NCBI GenBank assembly: GCA_016873215.1
Contig: VGXU01000002.1
Coordinates: 46,574-110,573 of the forward strand
Length of the DNA stretch: 64,000 nt
Direction: 5' to 3'
Origin: Planctomycetota bacterium
GTDB lineage: Bacteria > Planctomycetota > Phycisphaerae > Sedimentisphaerales > Anaerohalosphaeraceae
Under the pieces are notes generated by a model. That model did no database searches. It was not told where the DNA came from and saw only the letters and a program-made list of their open reading frames with translations. Shown in pieces: positions 26,884 through 35,022 of the stretch. A program made the position numbers and the translations under genes. Positions within the stretch are counted from its first letter, which is position 1. The number at the start of each line of letters is the position of its first letter.

Positions 26884-27558
26884 TCACTCCCTCACCAATC
26901 GCACGCTCCCGCCGAGAATCACTTTTTCCGCCGCGCCGTCGTGTTCCACATCCAGCGTAATCCTCGCCTGGCCGCGAGCCTCTTTATAAAGACCCATATA
27001 ATAATCCCGCTTCTGCGCATAGGTCTTTTTCTCGTCTTCCGTTCCGCCCAGCGTCCCAAACACCATCGCCAGCACGCGATACGCGCTGAGCAAATGCAGC
27101 GGCGTCGCATCGCAAATATCCTCCACGCCGTAAGTCGTCTCCGCCATACCCGGCCGCAGCCCAAACCACCCGGCGATTTCAACCAGTGCCTCCGCCGCCT
27201 GCGGCGCAAACGTCACAATGCGATAAATCAGCCCGGACGCCGTTCCCACTGCAATCGGCGCCTGCTCGGCATCGCTGCGAACGACGGAAATCGTAAGCTG
27301 CGTCGCCGAATCGACGGAGACAATCTCATAAGTCGCGTTAATCGTTCCGTCTAAACTCTGCAGAAAAATCACGCCCCCGGCCGTCGCGCCTTTATTGATA
27401 AAATCGCCGCCCGCCGCGCTGAAACTCGTGCCGCTGACAACCCCATTCGTTCCCTTGCCAAGAACCTGCCCGCCAAAAATCACCTCCGCAAACAGCCCCG
27501 GCTCAAACTTCACCAAATCCGCATCTCTCGAAAACAATTTTTTCGAAAACAATTCCAT
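26884..27558 (-). CDS. putative phage structural protein
   Basis: 224 aa from ATG 27558 (AAGGAG at a good distance; the ATG at 27564 is too close). The N-terminal half is beta-rich (VFGTSFSAAGG-like GVVSGTSFSAAGGDFINKG, ATYEIVSVDSATQLTISVV), with the VDSATQLT type of phrase common in phage head-tail structural proteins. The second half is helical (AAEALVEIAGWFGLRPG, YAQKRDYYMGLYKEA). Directly downstream of the major capsid gene, a head-completion or decoration protein is the best guess. The family is not identified. Confidence 0.55.
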   Translation of the reverse strand: MELFSKKLFSRDADLVKFEPGLFAEVIFGGQVLGKGTNGVVSGTSFSAAGGDFINKGATAGGVIFLQSLDGTINATYEIVSVDSATQLTISVVRSDAEQAPIAVGTASGLIYRIVTFAPQAAEALVEIAGWFGLRPGMAETTYGVEDICDATPLHLLSAYRVLAMVFGTLGGTEDEKKTYAQKRDYYMGLYKEARGQARITLDVEHDGAAEKVILGGSVRLVRE

Positions 27559-27575
27559 AATCATTCTCCTTATTT

Positions 27576-27815
27576 TGTCATTCCGGATTTAATCCGGAAT
27601 CCAGCTTGTAGGTTGGTGGTTTCCACCCACCTTTTTAGCCCTTTAGGGCGACATAATATAGCCACGGGCGTCAGCCCGTGGTTAAAGAACAGTAGATACA
27701 TTCAAGCCCCCGCAGGGGGCGGTATATTCTTCCAACTTTTTTTATCTCTGTGTAATCTGTGAAATCTGTGGTTTTTCAGTACCATAGAAAAAGGTAGGGT
27801 GGGCTTTAGCCCACC
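27576..27815. repeat. repeat cluster between the capsid and structural genes
   Basis: GTCATTCCGG..CCGGAATCC (27577-27604), TAGGTTGGTGGTTTCCACCCACC, the composite GCCCTTTAGGGC / CCACGGGCG..GCCCGTGG / CCCCGCAGGGGGCGG (27637-27735), GTAATCTGTGAAATCTGTGG (27752-27773) and GTAGGGTGGGCTTTAGCCCACC (27793-27814). All are host repeat families, here between two phage head genes. Confidence 0.75.
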
Positions 27816-27833
27816 GCCACCTAAAACTAAGAA

Positions 27834-28988
27834 CTATCCTTTGTTCAGCCCCTTGATCAATCCATGGGCGGCTTCGTTTTTCAGCTCCAGCGTGTATTCG
27901 CCGATCAGTTCGCCGCACTCATAATCGCCCGCCGACGCCAGCGGCTTAAAGTGAAAACTCCGACCCGCCAGCGGCAATACGCCGATGCGCGAAGAATCCA
28001 GCAGCAAAACCATATCCTGCGGAATCCACCGTGTGGCGATGATGCGGCACACGCCGAAATCGGACTGGTACAGACTTACCATATCGCGGTACGTGGTGTC
28101 GTCGGCGCCATAGCTGCGCGAACCGGACAAAAAGGCGTTGATTTTGCGCTTTTGATAACCGTTGACGACAATCAGGTCGATATGGCTGTTGCTGTTCTCC
28201 CAGATTTTTCGCAGCACGTAATTGATTTTGGTCTCATCAAGGTCCGCGCCCGTCGGAAAACCCGACTGCCCGACAGAAAACGCATGTGTTGCAAGATGCG
28301 GAATAATCCCCTTCATTGTCCGACGCACCGCGTCGCTGCCCTGTGGATTGGCAGTCGGCTGACCGCCGTTGATGACCGTGTTTTCCAGGTCGCGCAGCAT
28401 CTCTCGCAGCCGTTCCTGTTTCTGGTAATCTAGTTCATCCGCAAGCCCAAGCTGATTGGCCGCAAGGTCCGTCCCGCTGACTTCGACCGCCGCAGTGAAA
28501 ATCTGTGTGTAGTTGCTTTTCCGGCTCCGGGTGGTGAACCGCACGGCCGGCTTGTCCGCTCCTTCGAGAGCGGCGTTGCCCAGAATGTTGACGGTCTGCA
28601 AATCAACCAGTGCCTGCGGGGTCGTACCCGCGTACCCCCGAACGACCGTCAGCGTATTACCGCTGACATTCGTCACCAGCATCAATTCACGCGACCCCTC
28701 GACCTGAATCTGGTCGCCGATACGAAACCGGCTGCCGTATGCAACGTCAAACTGCGTGTCCGTCGTGGGATTGACAATAGAATCATCGTCAATACTGTCT
28801 TTGTTCGGCAGCAGTTCGTCCTCCAGCCACTGGTGATACGTGCTGTGGGCCGCCCGCATCGGGTCGCCCAGCGCATCCAGCAGCGGCGTTTCATATGGCG
28901 AAATAATCCCAATCAAATCCGATACATCTTCCGCCAGTTCCGGAAGATTCACGCCCGCCGAATATGTCGCTTTTCCTGTAAATGCCAT
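27834..28988 (-). CDS. major capsid protein, SU10/DUF5309 type
   Basis: 384 aa after GGAGAAATTATTT. The HK97-fold capsid group of phage SU10 (DUF5309) is indicated by the start (LPELAEDVSDLIGIISPYETPLLDAL), the variable beta hairpin QIQVEGSRELMLVTNVSG with VVRGYAGT, the long helix QEILREML-like KQERLREMLRDLENTVINGG and the C-terminal GELIGEYTLELKNEAAHGLI. It should form the icosahedral shell. The frame is complete with no sign of decay. Upstream lie the scaffold and portal genes, in the normal phage order. Confidence 0.85.
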   Translation of the reverse strand: MAFTGKATYSAGVNLPELAEDVSDLIGIISPYETPLLDALGDPMRAAHSTYHQWLEDELLPNKDSIDDDSIVNPTTDTQFDVAYGSRFRIGDQIQVEGSRELMLVTNVSGNTLTVVRGYAGTTPQALVDLQTVNILGNAALEGADKPAVRFTTRSRKSNYTQIFTAAVEVSGTDLAANQLGLADELDYQKQERLREMLRDLENTVINGGQPTANPQGSDAVRRTMKGIIPHLATHAFSVGQSGFPTGADLDETKINYVLRKIWENSNSHIDLIVVNGYQKRKINAFLSGSRSYGADDTTYRDMVSLYQSDFGVCRIIATRWIPQDMVLLLDSSRIGVLPLAGRSFHFKPLASAGDYECGELIGEYTLELKNEAAHGLIKGLNKG

Positions 28989-29089
28989 AAATAATTTCTC
29001 CTTCCTTAATTTTGATTTTTAACTTTTGCCTTTTGATTTTCGATTTCATCGACGCAAAAATGGCATTGTCATAGTTTGCTTTACTGCTT

Positions 29090-29605
29090 TTAATGTAGTC
29101 TGCGTCTTGCCTTCATATACTCCATCAGTTCCGTTCTGCCGGCCGTTTGCGCCGCCTTGCTTGCGGCATTCTTCAGGCCTTGCCGTGTCGCGGCTGATTT
29201 GTCTTTCATCCCGCGCGTACGCGAAAAAGCGGTTGTGTCGGTCAGCGTCTCGAACAAGTACGGCTTGTCCCGCCGCAACTGCTCGATGACTTTATCCGTA
29301 TCGGCCTTTTCATCGCCTGCCAGCCTGTCTTTGACAACCAGCAGAGCCGTGTCTGCATCCGCGGCCCCGGCCGCAAGAAGTTTCTCTTTGAGCGTTTGCT
29401 CTTTTTGTGTCTGCGAAAGCCGCTGCTCCAGGTGCGTCTTCTGCGTTTCCATTTCCCCCAGTTTTCGCTGTGCCTCCGCAAGCTCCTTTTCTGCCGCCTG
29501 TGCCCGTTTGCGGTACCGAATCGCTTCCGCCACCGGCACAAATTTCTCCTCGCCCATACTCGTGTCCTCCGACACACTCTCGACCTTCAGGTCAACTTCT
29601 GTCAT
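29090..29605 (-). CDS. putative phage scaffolding protein
   Basis: 171 aa from ATG 29605 (AAAGGAG upstream). The middle is a long charged coiled coil (RYRKRAQAAEKELAEAQRKLGEMETQKTHLEQRL is residues of about 30-65), followed by AAGAADADTALLVVKDRL and a basic C-terminus (ELMEYMKARRRLH). An acidic, coiled-coil protein between portal and capsid genes is the classic layout of a scaffolding protein that guides shell assembly. An in-frame extension to 29728 is repeat-derived and left out. Confidence 0.7.
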   Translation of the reverse strand: MTEVDLKVESVSEDTSMGEEKFVPVAEAIRYRKRAQAAEKELAEAQRKLGEMETQKTHLEQRLSQTQKEQTLKEKLLAAGAADADTALLVVKDRLAGDEKADTDKVIEQLRRDKPYLFETLTDTTAFSRTRGMKDKSAATRQGLKNAASKAAQTAGRTELMEYMKARRRLH

Positions 29606-29659
29606 AATCATTTCTCCTTTCTGAATCTTTTTTGAGTAAACTTTATCTTTTATTGACAC

Positions 29660-29925
29660 GATAAGTGCCATGCCCACGCTTACGTGGACATGTTTTTTGG
29701 GTAGGGTGGGCCGTGCCCACACGGACAATTTTAACGTTGTTTTCTTGTAGGCTGGGTGGTTTTTCTTTTGTCATTCCGGCGAAAGCCGGAATCCAGTTAC
29801 GTAGAATGTTTCCGTCTGTTCTTTGGAATTTTGGTAATTAGAATTTGTTTGGGATTTTGGGCTTCGAATTTCGGATTTAACTTTCCTTTATCTGTGTAAT
29901 CTGCGAAATCTGTGGTTCCTCAGTT
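29660..29925. repeat. repeat cluster between the portal and scaffold genes
   Basis: GTGCCATGCCCACG..CGTGGACATG (29664-29692), GTAGGGTGGGCCGTGCCCAC (29700-29720), GTCATTCCGGCGAAAGCCGGAATCC (described by arms ATTCCGGC and GCCGGAAT, 29770-29795) and GTAATCTGCGAAATCTGTGG (29896-29916). The stretch codes for nothing convincing. Confidence 0.7.
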
Positions 29926-29947
29926 TTGCCTTTTTCCTTTTACCTTT

Positions 29948-31477
29948 TTACTTGACATCGTATCCCAGCTCTTTCAGAACCTTGTCGCTCGTTACGCCCA
30001 GCTCCAATTTGAGTTTCGCCTGCTGAAGTTTTTCCGACTCATCCTCCGGCAGCGGATTTGGAAAAACAATATCCACTTCCCGCTCTTCGGGGCTTGTTGC
30101 ATAAATCCCCGCCCGATCAAGAATCTCCAGAATCATCCGCCCGATACATTTAACCCCTTGGCTGTAGCAGAATTGCTTCCGCGCCGTCTTGGTCAGCATC
30201 CCCATAAACGTCATCTTCAATGCCATCCCGCTGGTCAGGTTGCCAAGTTTGTTTTTCAGCACGCCCGCCACCACCGGCGTTACGCCGCTGATTTTGTCCA
30301 TCGCCTCACGAATCTCGCTGATATGCTCACTCTCGCTCGGCGAGGCGCCGTCGCCGCCGAACTCCTCAATCGTTGCGTCCAGATTGTCCGTGCACCACAT
30401 CCGCCCCGGCGCCACGGGCTTATCCTGCAACCCTTCCAGCCCCTTAAGAAGATACATCTTAAATGATTGAAACGTCAACCGGCTGGCCCGGTCGGAAAGC
30501 CGTGTGTTCAGCTCATCCTGCAATCCCAGAAGCTGCTCCACGTCGCTCAACCCCTCGTAAAAATAAGGCTGAGCCAGATTTTGAATATGAACGACCGGCA
30601 CAAAACCGAATGGGTTGACCGATTGCGACACCAACTCAAAATTCTCATACCGCTGCCACGCCGTCGCCCCGATAACCTCCGTCACCGCCGTCGTCTTGCG
30701 TCGCACGGAAATTCCTTTGTTGCGAACCAGCCGCATCACAAAATTATCTTGCCGGCTGATTTCATTCTGGGCCTGATGGAAATGCTGAATGTAATACTGA
30801 ATCCGGCGATAATCATTTTCATCCAGGACCGGCAGTGCCCGCGGAGCTTCTATCAGTTCCAAATCGATAGTCGCTGCCTGATGCAGGGTGTACTGAAATG
30901 AATCAGAAGTGAGACGAGAGGTGCCGGCCGGTGTCTGACCGGCAAAGCGGGATAGAATAGCTTGACTTGGCCTGACTAAGCAATCCACAAAACCATAGAC
31001 GCTCCCGAGCACCGCCATATCCTGGTAAAAGCCGTATCCGCCGTTGGCATCGACCACAGCTTTTAATATCTGTTCGATTTCTCTGCGCCGCTGCGCATCC
31101 GACGACCGGCTGACTAATTTAACGCCCTTGCCGAATAAAAAATCCACCATCACGTTAATCCGCCAGGTGATGTCGTTTTCAATCACCACTTCCTTGCGCC
31201 GGATATCGCTCAGCTTTTCACCCGTCTCTAAGCCGCCGTCCGCCGAATAGACGACCCCCGTGATCCGCGAAGGCAGACCGACTTCCTGTGCCTGCATATA
31301 GGTTCGTGCCGACTCGGAAAGTTTTGCCGTTCCCCCGACGGGCGCAGTCGGATTCTGGTAATATTCCCATAGCCGCAGAAAATGAGCATGATTCTCCGGC
31401 CATCGTTCATCAATCAGCCACCTGACAAAATCCTCTTTCAGTTGACCGTCGCCGAAAATTTGAAAATCAAACGCCAT
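29948..31477 (-). CDS. phage portal protein, SPP1 gp6-like
   Basis: 509 aa. The ring-shaped portal at the capsid vertex through which DNA enters. Visible family blocks: an N-terminal helical part with RWPENHAHFLRLWEYYQNP, VVIENDITWRINVMVDFLFGKG, the wing with GFVPVVHIQNLAQPYFYEGLSDVEQLLGLQDELNTRLSDRA, and the long-helix part ISGVTPVVAGVLKNKLGNLTSGMALKM. A stretch at about 30917-30940 (GCCGG..CCGGC palindrome) may be another in-frame repeat. It is the first gene of the phage-derived minus-strand run. Confidence 0.85.
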   Translation of the reverse strand: MAFDFQIFGDGQLKEDFVRWLIDERWPENHAHFLRLWEYYQNPTAPVGGTAKLSESARTYMQAQEVGLPSRITGVVYSADGGLETGEKLSDIRRKEVVIENDITWRINVMVDFLFGKGVKLVSRSSDAQRRREIEQILKAVVDANGGYGFYQDMAVLGSVYGFVDCLVRPSQAILSRFAGQTPAGTSRLTSDSFQYTLHQAATIDLELIEAPRALPVLDENDYRRIQYYIQHFHQAQNEISRQDNFVMRLVRNKGISVRRKTTAVTEVIGATAWQRYENFELVSQSVNPFGFVPVVHIQNLAQPYFYEGLSDVEQLLGLQDELNTRLSDRASRLTFQSFKMYLLKGLEGLQDKPVAPGRMWCTDNLDATIEEFGGDGASPSESEHISEIREAMDKISGVTPVVAGVLKNKLGNLTSGMALKMTFMGMLTKTARKQFCYSQGVKCIGRMILEILDRAGIYATSPEEREVDIVFPNPLPEDESEKLQQAKLKLELGVTSDKVLKELGYDVK

Positions 31478-32033
31478 CTGAAATCTCCTTCCTTAATTCA
31501 ATTTTGTCACTTCAGTTTTCGATACCTTCACATACCCCATCGACTTGCACGGCCGTGTCGGAAAAACCGAAATATTTAAGGGCAAAAAAGACGTAAGTCC
31601 TGTATTTACAAGGAGAAAAAATTTTTCATTTTTCCTCAATGCAGCAAAATAGTGCTATTGTAAATGTTCCGATGTGGAGATGACGGATGCGGATTCCCGA
31701 AAACACGCCCGGCAGTTCTAAATATAAGATGAGAATAGAGATAAAGAAAACAGCTAAACCAAAAATATATTGATGGCATTCAAGTAATAGAAGCAAAAAT
31801 CAGACGTTGCGTACATTTTTCTGGTTTCGCGGTTTTTAGATAACCCAATATATAACAATTGGTTATGGATAAAAAGATGAAAAAATAATCGCAGAAACCC
31901 AAAATTTCAGCAGGCTCGAATGGCCGCCCCCCCCCTTGGTTCACCCTATGGCCGGATAATATAATGGCCCCATCAATGGGGCACGAGGAATTAACACGGT
32001 TTTGGAGGATGGAGATGTGTCTGTTTTTTTCTG

Positions 32034-32085
32034 ACCCCGAAGGGGTCAAATATAATAGCCGGGCGTAGAAACGCCCGGAAAGAAT
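32034..32085. repeat. CCCCGAAGGGG / ATAATAGCCGGG repeat
   Basis: GACCCCGAAGGGGTCAAATA followed by ATAATAGCCGGGCG..CGCCCGG; close to the copy at 9451-9500. It lies in the long gap (31478-32263) between the portal and rpmE genes. The rest of that gap before 32034 is AT-rich and shows no gene; a run of nine C at 31927-31935 is notable. Confidence 0.65.
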
Positions 32086-32087
32086 CT

Positions 32088-32121
32088 AAAAGCCCCCTTT
32101 TTCAACGAAAAAAAGGGCTTT
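32088..32121 (+). terminator. possible hairpin terminator upstream of rpmE
   Basis: AAAGCCCCCTTTTTT pairs imperfectly with AAAAAAAGGGCTTT around a short loop. It may insulate the rpmE promoter region from upstream transcription. Confidence 0.35.
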
Positions 32122-32154
32122 CTCCGTGTTTTTCGCGGCTTAATGGCTCATTTG

Positions 32155-32184
32155 TTGTTTTGGACGCACAAAGTCTTGTATAAT
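32155..32184 (+). promoter_or_regulatory. possible distal rpmE promoter
   Basis: TTGTTT at 32155-32160, an 18-base spacer, and TATAAT at 32179-32184. Weaker -35 than the proximal promoter. Confidence 0.4.
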
Positions 32185-32196
32185 TACAAAAAACCC

Positions 32197-32224
32197 TTGC
32201 AAAACTTTACTGAAAGGGTATACT
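32197..32224 (+). promoter_or_regulatory. rpmE promoter (sigma-70 type)
   Basis: TTGCAA at 32197-32202, a 16-base spacer and TATACT at 32219-32224, about 40 bases before the rpmE start. Together with the ribosome site TGGAG it gives a short leader. Confidence 0.6.
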
Positions 32225-32263
32225 CTTCCCTTCTCAATAACTACTAATCTGGAGATAAAAGCA

Positions 32264-32509
32264 ATGAAGAAAGATATTCATCCGAAATATCAGGTAGTAA
32301 AGGTTCGCTGTGGTTGCGGCAATACCTTTGAAACCCGCAGTACGGCCAAAGAAATTCATGCCGAAATCTGCTCGATGTGCCATCCGTTTTACACCGGCAA
32401 GCAGAAATTCGTCGATACCGCCGGACGCATCGAACGGTTCCAGAAGAAATTCGGCCAGGGCCAGGATTACTTCAAAGCCAAAGAGGAAAAGCCCGGAAAG
32501 AAAAAATAG
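32264..32509 (+). CDS. rpmE: 50S ribosomal protein L31 (zinc form)
   Basis: 81 aa. It begins [10 protein letters not shown] and has the Zn-binding Cys residues ([11 protein letters not shown] and [21 protein letters not shown]), so it is the C+ form that stores zinc. The C-terminus is Lys-rich and slightly longer than in E. coli. It has its own promoter and a strong terminator, and is followed by prfA, a pairing seen in many bacteria. Confidence 0.97.
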   Translation: MKKDIHPKYQVVKVRCGCGNTFETRSTAKEIHAEICSMCHPFYTGKQKFVDTAGRIERFQKKFGQGQDYFKAKEEKPGKKK

Positions 32510-32530
32510 CTCCCATCTTGGTACAAGACA

Positions 32531-32582
32531 TTGCGCTGTCGAACGTAATTTACAAATTACGAGTTGGCAGCGCAATTTTTTT
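32531..32582 (+). terminator. rpmE terminator
   Basis: TTGCGCTG pairs with CAGCGCAA, with an inner stem CGTAATTT / AAATTACG, followed by a run of seven T. It is a strong rho-independent terminator directly after rpmE. Confidence 0.8.
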
Positions 32583-32619
32583 ACGGTCAACGGCCGTCGG
32601 TATGCCGCACAATAAATAA

Positions 32620-32696
32620 GGAAACCTCTAAAAATCGCTAAAATACAAGCCCGGAGCGTCAGCGACAGGGCAAAAAACGAGTTGTTAGAGGTTCCC
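32620..32696. repeat. 77-bp MITE-like element with CCTCTAA ends
   Basis: GGAAACCTCTAA at the left and TTAGAGGTTCC at the right form inverted ends. The interior holds the CCCGGAGCGTCAGCGACAGG core found also at 7654 and 63987. It lies 30 bases before prfA. Confidence 0.6.
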
Positions 32697-32726
32697 ATAA
32701 CGCGCACCTCAAACGAGGATTTTTGG

Positions 32727-33834
32727 ATGGAACAAGTCAACCAGGCACTGATAGCAAAATTGGAACAGCTCAACATCCGGTATGTGGAGATTGAGAATAA
32801 AATCTCGCAGCCGGATATTGCTTCCACTCCCGCCAAATTTGTCCCGCTGACAAAAGAGCAGGGCAAGCTGCGTCCGATGGTGGAGAAATACCGCCGACTC
32901 AGGGAGACGCTTCGTCAGGCCGCTGATTCCAAGGCGATGGCTCAGGACACTGCCGCCGACCCGGAGTTTCAGGAGATGGCGCGTCAGGAAGCCAGCCTGC
33001 TGACCGCGCAGGCCGACAAGCTTCTTGAGGAAATCAAGGACACCCTTGTTATGGCCGACGACCCCGGCCGACGACGATGCGATTGATTCGGTAATTCTGG
33101 AAATTCGCGCCGGCACCGGCGGCGAGGAAGCCGCACTCTTTGCCAAGGATTTGCACAATATGTACACTCGCTACGCCGACAAAATGGGCTGGAAGGTCGA
33201 AACGATGGATTTTTCAACGACCGACCGCGGCGGCTTTCGCGAAATGATTTTGACCGTCAGCGGTCCGGGCGTCTGGACGCATCTGGGATATGAAGGCGGC
33301 GGACATCGCGTCCAGCGCATCCCCGAAACCGAATCGCAGGGTCGCGTGCATACCTCCGCCGCGACTGTCGCCGTGCTGCCCGAGCCGGAGGAAGTGGATA
33401 TGGACATCAAGCCCGAAGACGTGATTGAGCATGTCAGTTGTGCCGGCGGCCCCGGAGGACAGAATGTCAACAAGGTCGCCTCCGCCATCAAGCTCGAACA
33501 TATACCCACCGGCATTACCATCAGTATGCGGGACGAACGCAGCCAGCACAAAAACCGCGCCAAGGCCTGGCGTATTTTACGCGGACGCATCTTCGAGTAT
33601 TATCAGAAAAAGGCCGTCGCCGACCGCTCCCAGCAGCGCAAAACCATGATCGGTTCCGGCGACCGCTCCGAACGTATTCGAACCTACAATTTTCCCCAGA
33701 ATCGCCTGACGGATCATCGCATTAATTTGTCGCTCTATAGCCTCGATAAGATTATGATGGGAGAACTCGATGACGTAATTGCGGCGCTGAAAGATTACGA
33801 CAAACATCTGCGATTGCAGAATCTGACCCTGTAA
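32727..33834 (+). pseudogene. prfA: peptide chain release factor 1 with a +1 frameshift
   Basis: Two overlapping frames together make one RF1. The first (from ATG 32727 after CGAGGA) covers the N-terminal helical domain and ends at a TGA at 33084-33086. The second carries the rest: EIRAGTGGEEAALFA, the PET tripeptide in QRIPETESQGRVHTSAAT (stop-codon reading site, PxT in RF1), GGPGGQNVNK (GGQ motif that triggers release) and RIRTYNFPQNRLTDHR. Removing one C from the CCCC at 33061-33064 joins them as DDPADDDAID, giving about 368 aa, the normal RF1 length. RF1 is essential as a rule, so a sequencing error, a recent mutation or +1 slippage at CCC-G must be considered. Confidence 0.85.
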
Positions 33835-33880
33835 AAGTTTGCAGTTCAACAAACTAAGAACTTAGAACTAAAAACTATTT

Positions 33881-34951
33881 ATGATTATTCTCGTCACCGG
33901 CATGGTCGGCATCGACAAAAAGCAGTACCTTACGGAGGTCTGCGAGCTGGCGCGTCGGCAGGGCAAGGACGTCCTGCTTTGCAATGTCGGCGACCGAATG
34001 TACGACGAAGCGCCGGATATCACCCCGGGACACATTCTCGACATCTCACTTCAACGACTCCATTCGCTGCGCCGCAGCATCTTTAAGGACATTATCGCCA
34101 AAGCGCAAACGCATGAACATATTATCGTCAACACCCACGCGACCTTCCGCTGGCGTCATGGCCTTTTTCCCGCCTTCGACTTTTACCAGATTCGTCAGTT
34201 GAATCCGGATTTCTTCGTCTGCATGATAGACAGCATCGAGCCGCTGCATGTCCGCCTCACCGCCGAACATCACATTCGCCATTCGCTCAAAGACCTCATG
34301 GTCTGGCGCGAGGAAGAAGTGCTCGCCACCGAAATGATGCAGAAGGGCACCAACGAAGATGCGCCGTTCTATTCTCTGTCGCGGGGCATGGGGCAGGGGA
34401 CCGCGGAAATGTTTTACCGTCTTGCCTTTGAGCCGTGGCGAAAAAAAGTGTATCTCAGCTTCCCGATGACTCACGTTGCCGGCTTGACCGATGTGCTGGC
34501 GGAAATCAAACGTTTCCGTGAGACAATGAAAGAGTTATTTGTCTGCTTCGACCCCGGCGATCTCGAAGAAGCCTACCTGCCCTACTACGCCGAACAGGCC
34601 GCCAAAGAAGGGAAAAAGGGTATTGAGCTGGAAGTCCTCGGACAAAAATTCTGCCTTGAAGTCGGCGAAATTAAACAAATTCAGCGGGATATCAACAGCC
34701 AGATTTACGCCCGCGATTTCGCACTCATCGACCAGGCTGATCGGATTATCAGCTATATTCCCGAACTGCCCGACGGGATGCCGGCGATATCCAGCGGCGT
34801 GGAACGCGAACTGCAGCACGCCCATGAGGCAAGCCGGGAGGTGTATATCATCTGGAAACCCCGCAAAGAGCCGTCGGTATTTGTCACACAGACAGCGACA
34901 AAGGTTTTTGGCTCAACGGAAGAACTGTTACGGCATTTTTCAAAAGAATAA
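33881..34951 (+). CDS. fusion of archaeal adenylate-kinase-like and deoxyribosyltransferase-like domains
   Basis: 356 aa. Residues 1-175 follow the layout of archaeal adenylate kinase: a beta strand with a P-loop position, VLLCNVGDRMYDEA, IIVNTHATFRWRHGLFPAF and LNPDFFVCMIDSI. But the P-loop reads GMVGIDKKQY, without the GK-T/S of a working Walker A. Residues of about 185-356 look like a nucleoside 2-deoxyribosyltransferase fold: VYLSFPMTHVAG, a helix, then ARDFALIDQADRIISYIPE, GVERELQHAHEASREVYIIW. The combination suggests nucleotide binding or salvage, or sensing, but the function is unknown. It follows prfA by 46 bases. I rate the two-domain reading as likely, not certain. Confidence 0.6.
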   Translation: MIILVTGMVGIDKKQYLTEVCELARRQGKDVLLCNVGDRMYDEAPDITPGHILDISLQRLHSLRRSIFKDIIAKAQTHEHIIVNTHATFRWRHGLFPAFDFYQIRQLNPDFFVCMIDSIEPLHVRLTAEHHIRHSLKDLMVWREEEVLATEMMQKGTNEDAPFYSLSRGMGQGTAEMFYRLAFEPWRKKVYLSFPMTHVAGLTDVLAEIKRFRETMKELFVCFDPGDLEEAYLPYYAEQAAKEGKKGIELEVLGQKFCLEVGEIKQIQRDINSQIYARDFALIDQADRIISYIPELPDGMPAISSGVERELQHAHEASREVYIIWKPRKEPSVFVTQTATKVFGSTEELLRHFSKE

Positions 34952-35022
34952 ATAAAAGTGGGTCAATGACTCACCCTGCGAAATTGGATTTCTGTGTTTA
35001 CAGAATTATTCAGGAGAGTTTT

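Noticed and set aside
31780..32049. 89-aa minus-strand open frame before rpmE
   Set aside because: Its first residues derive from the CCCCGAAGGGG repeat, it has no ribosome site and the rest has no protein-like pattern.
31478..32263. tRNA or rRNA gene in the long gaps
   Set aside because: I looked for cloverleaf arms and CCA ends in the larger gaps (31478-32263, 42211-43079, 46998-47382, 6431-6979) and found none convincing.
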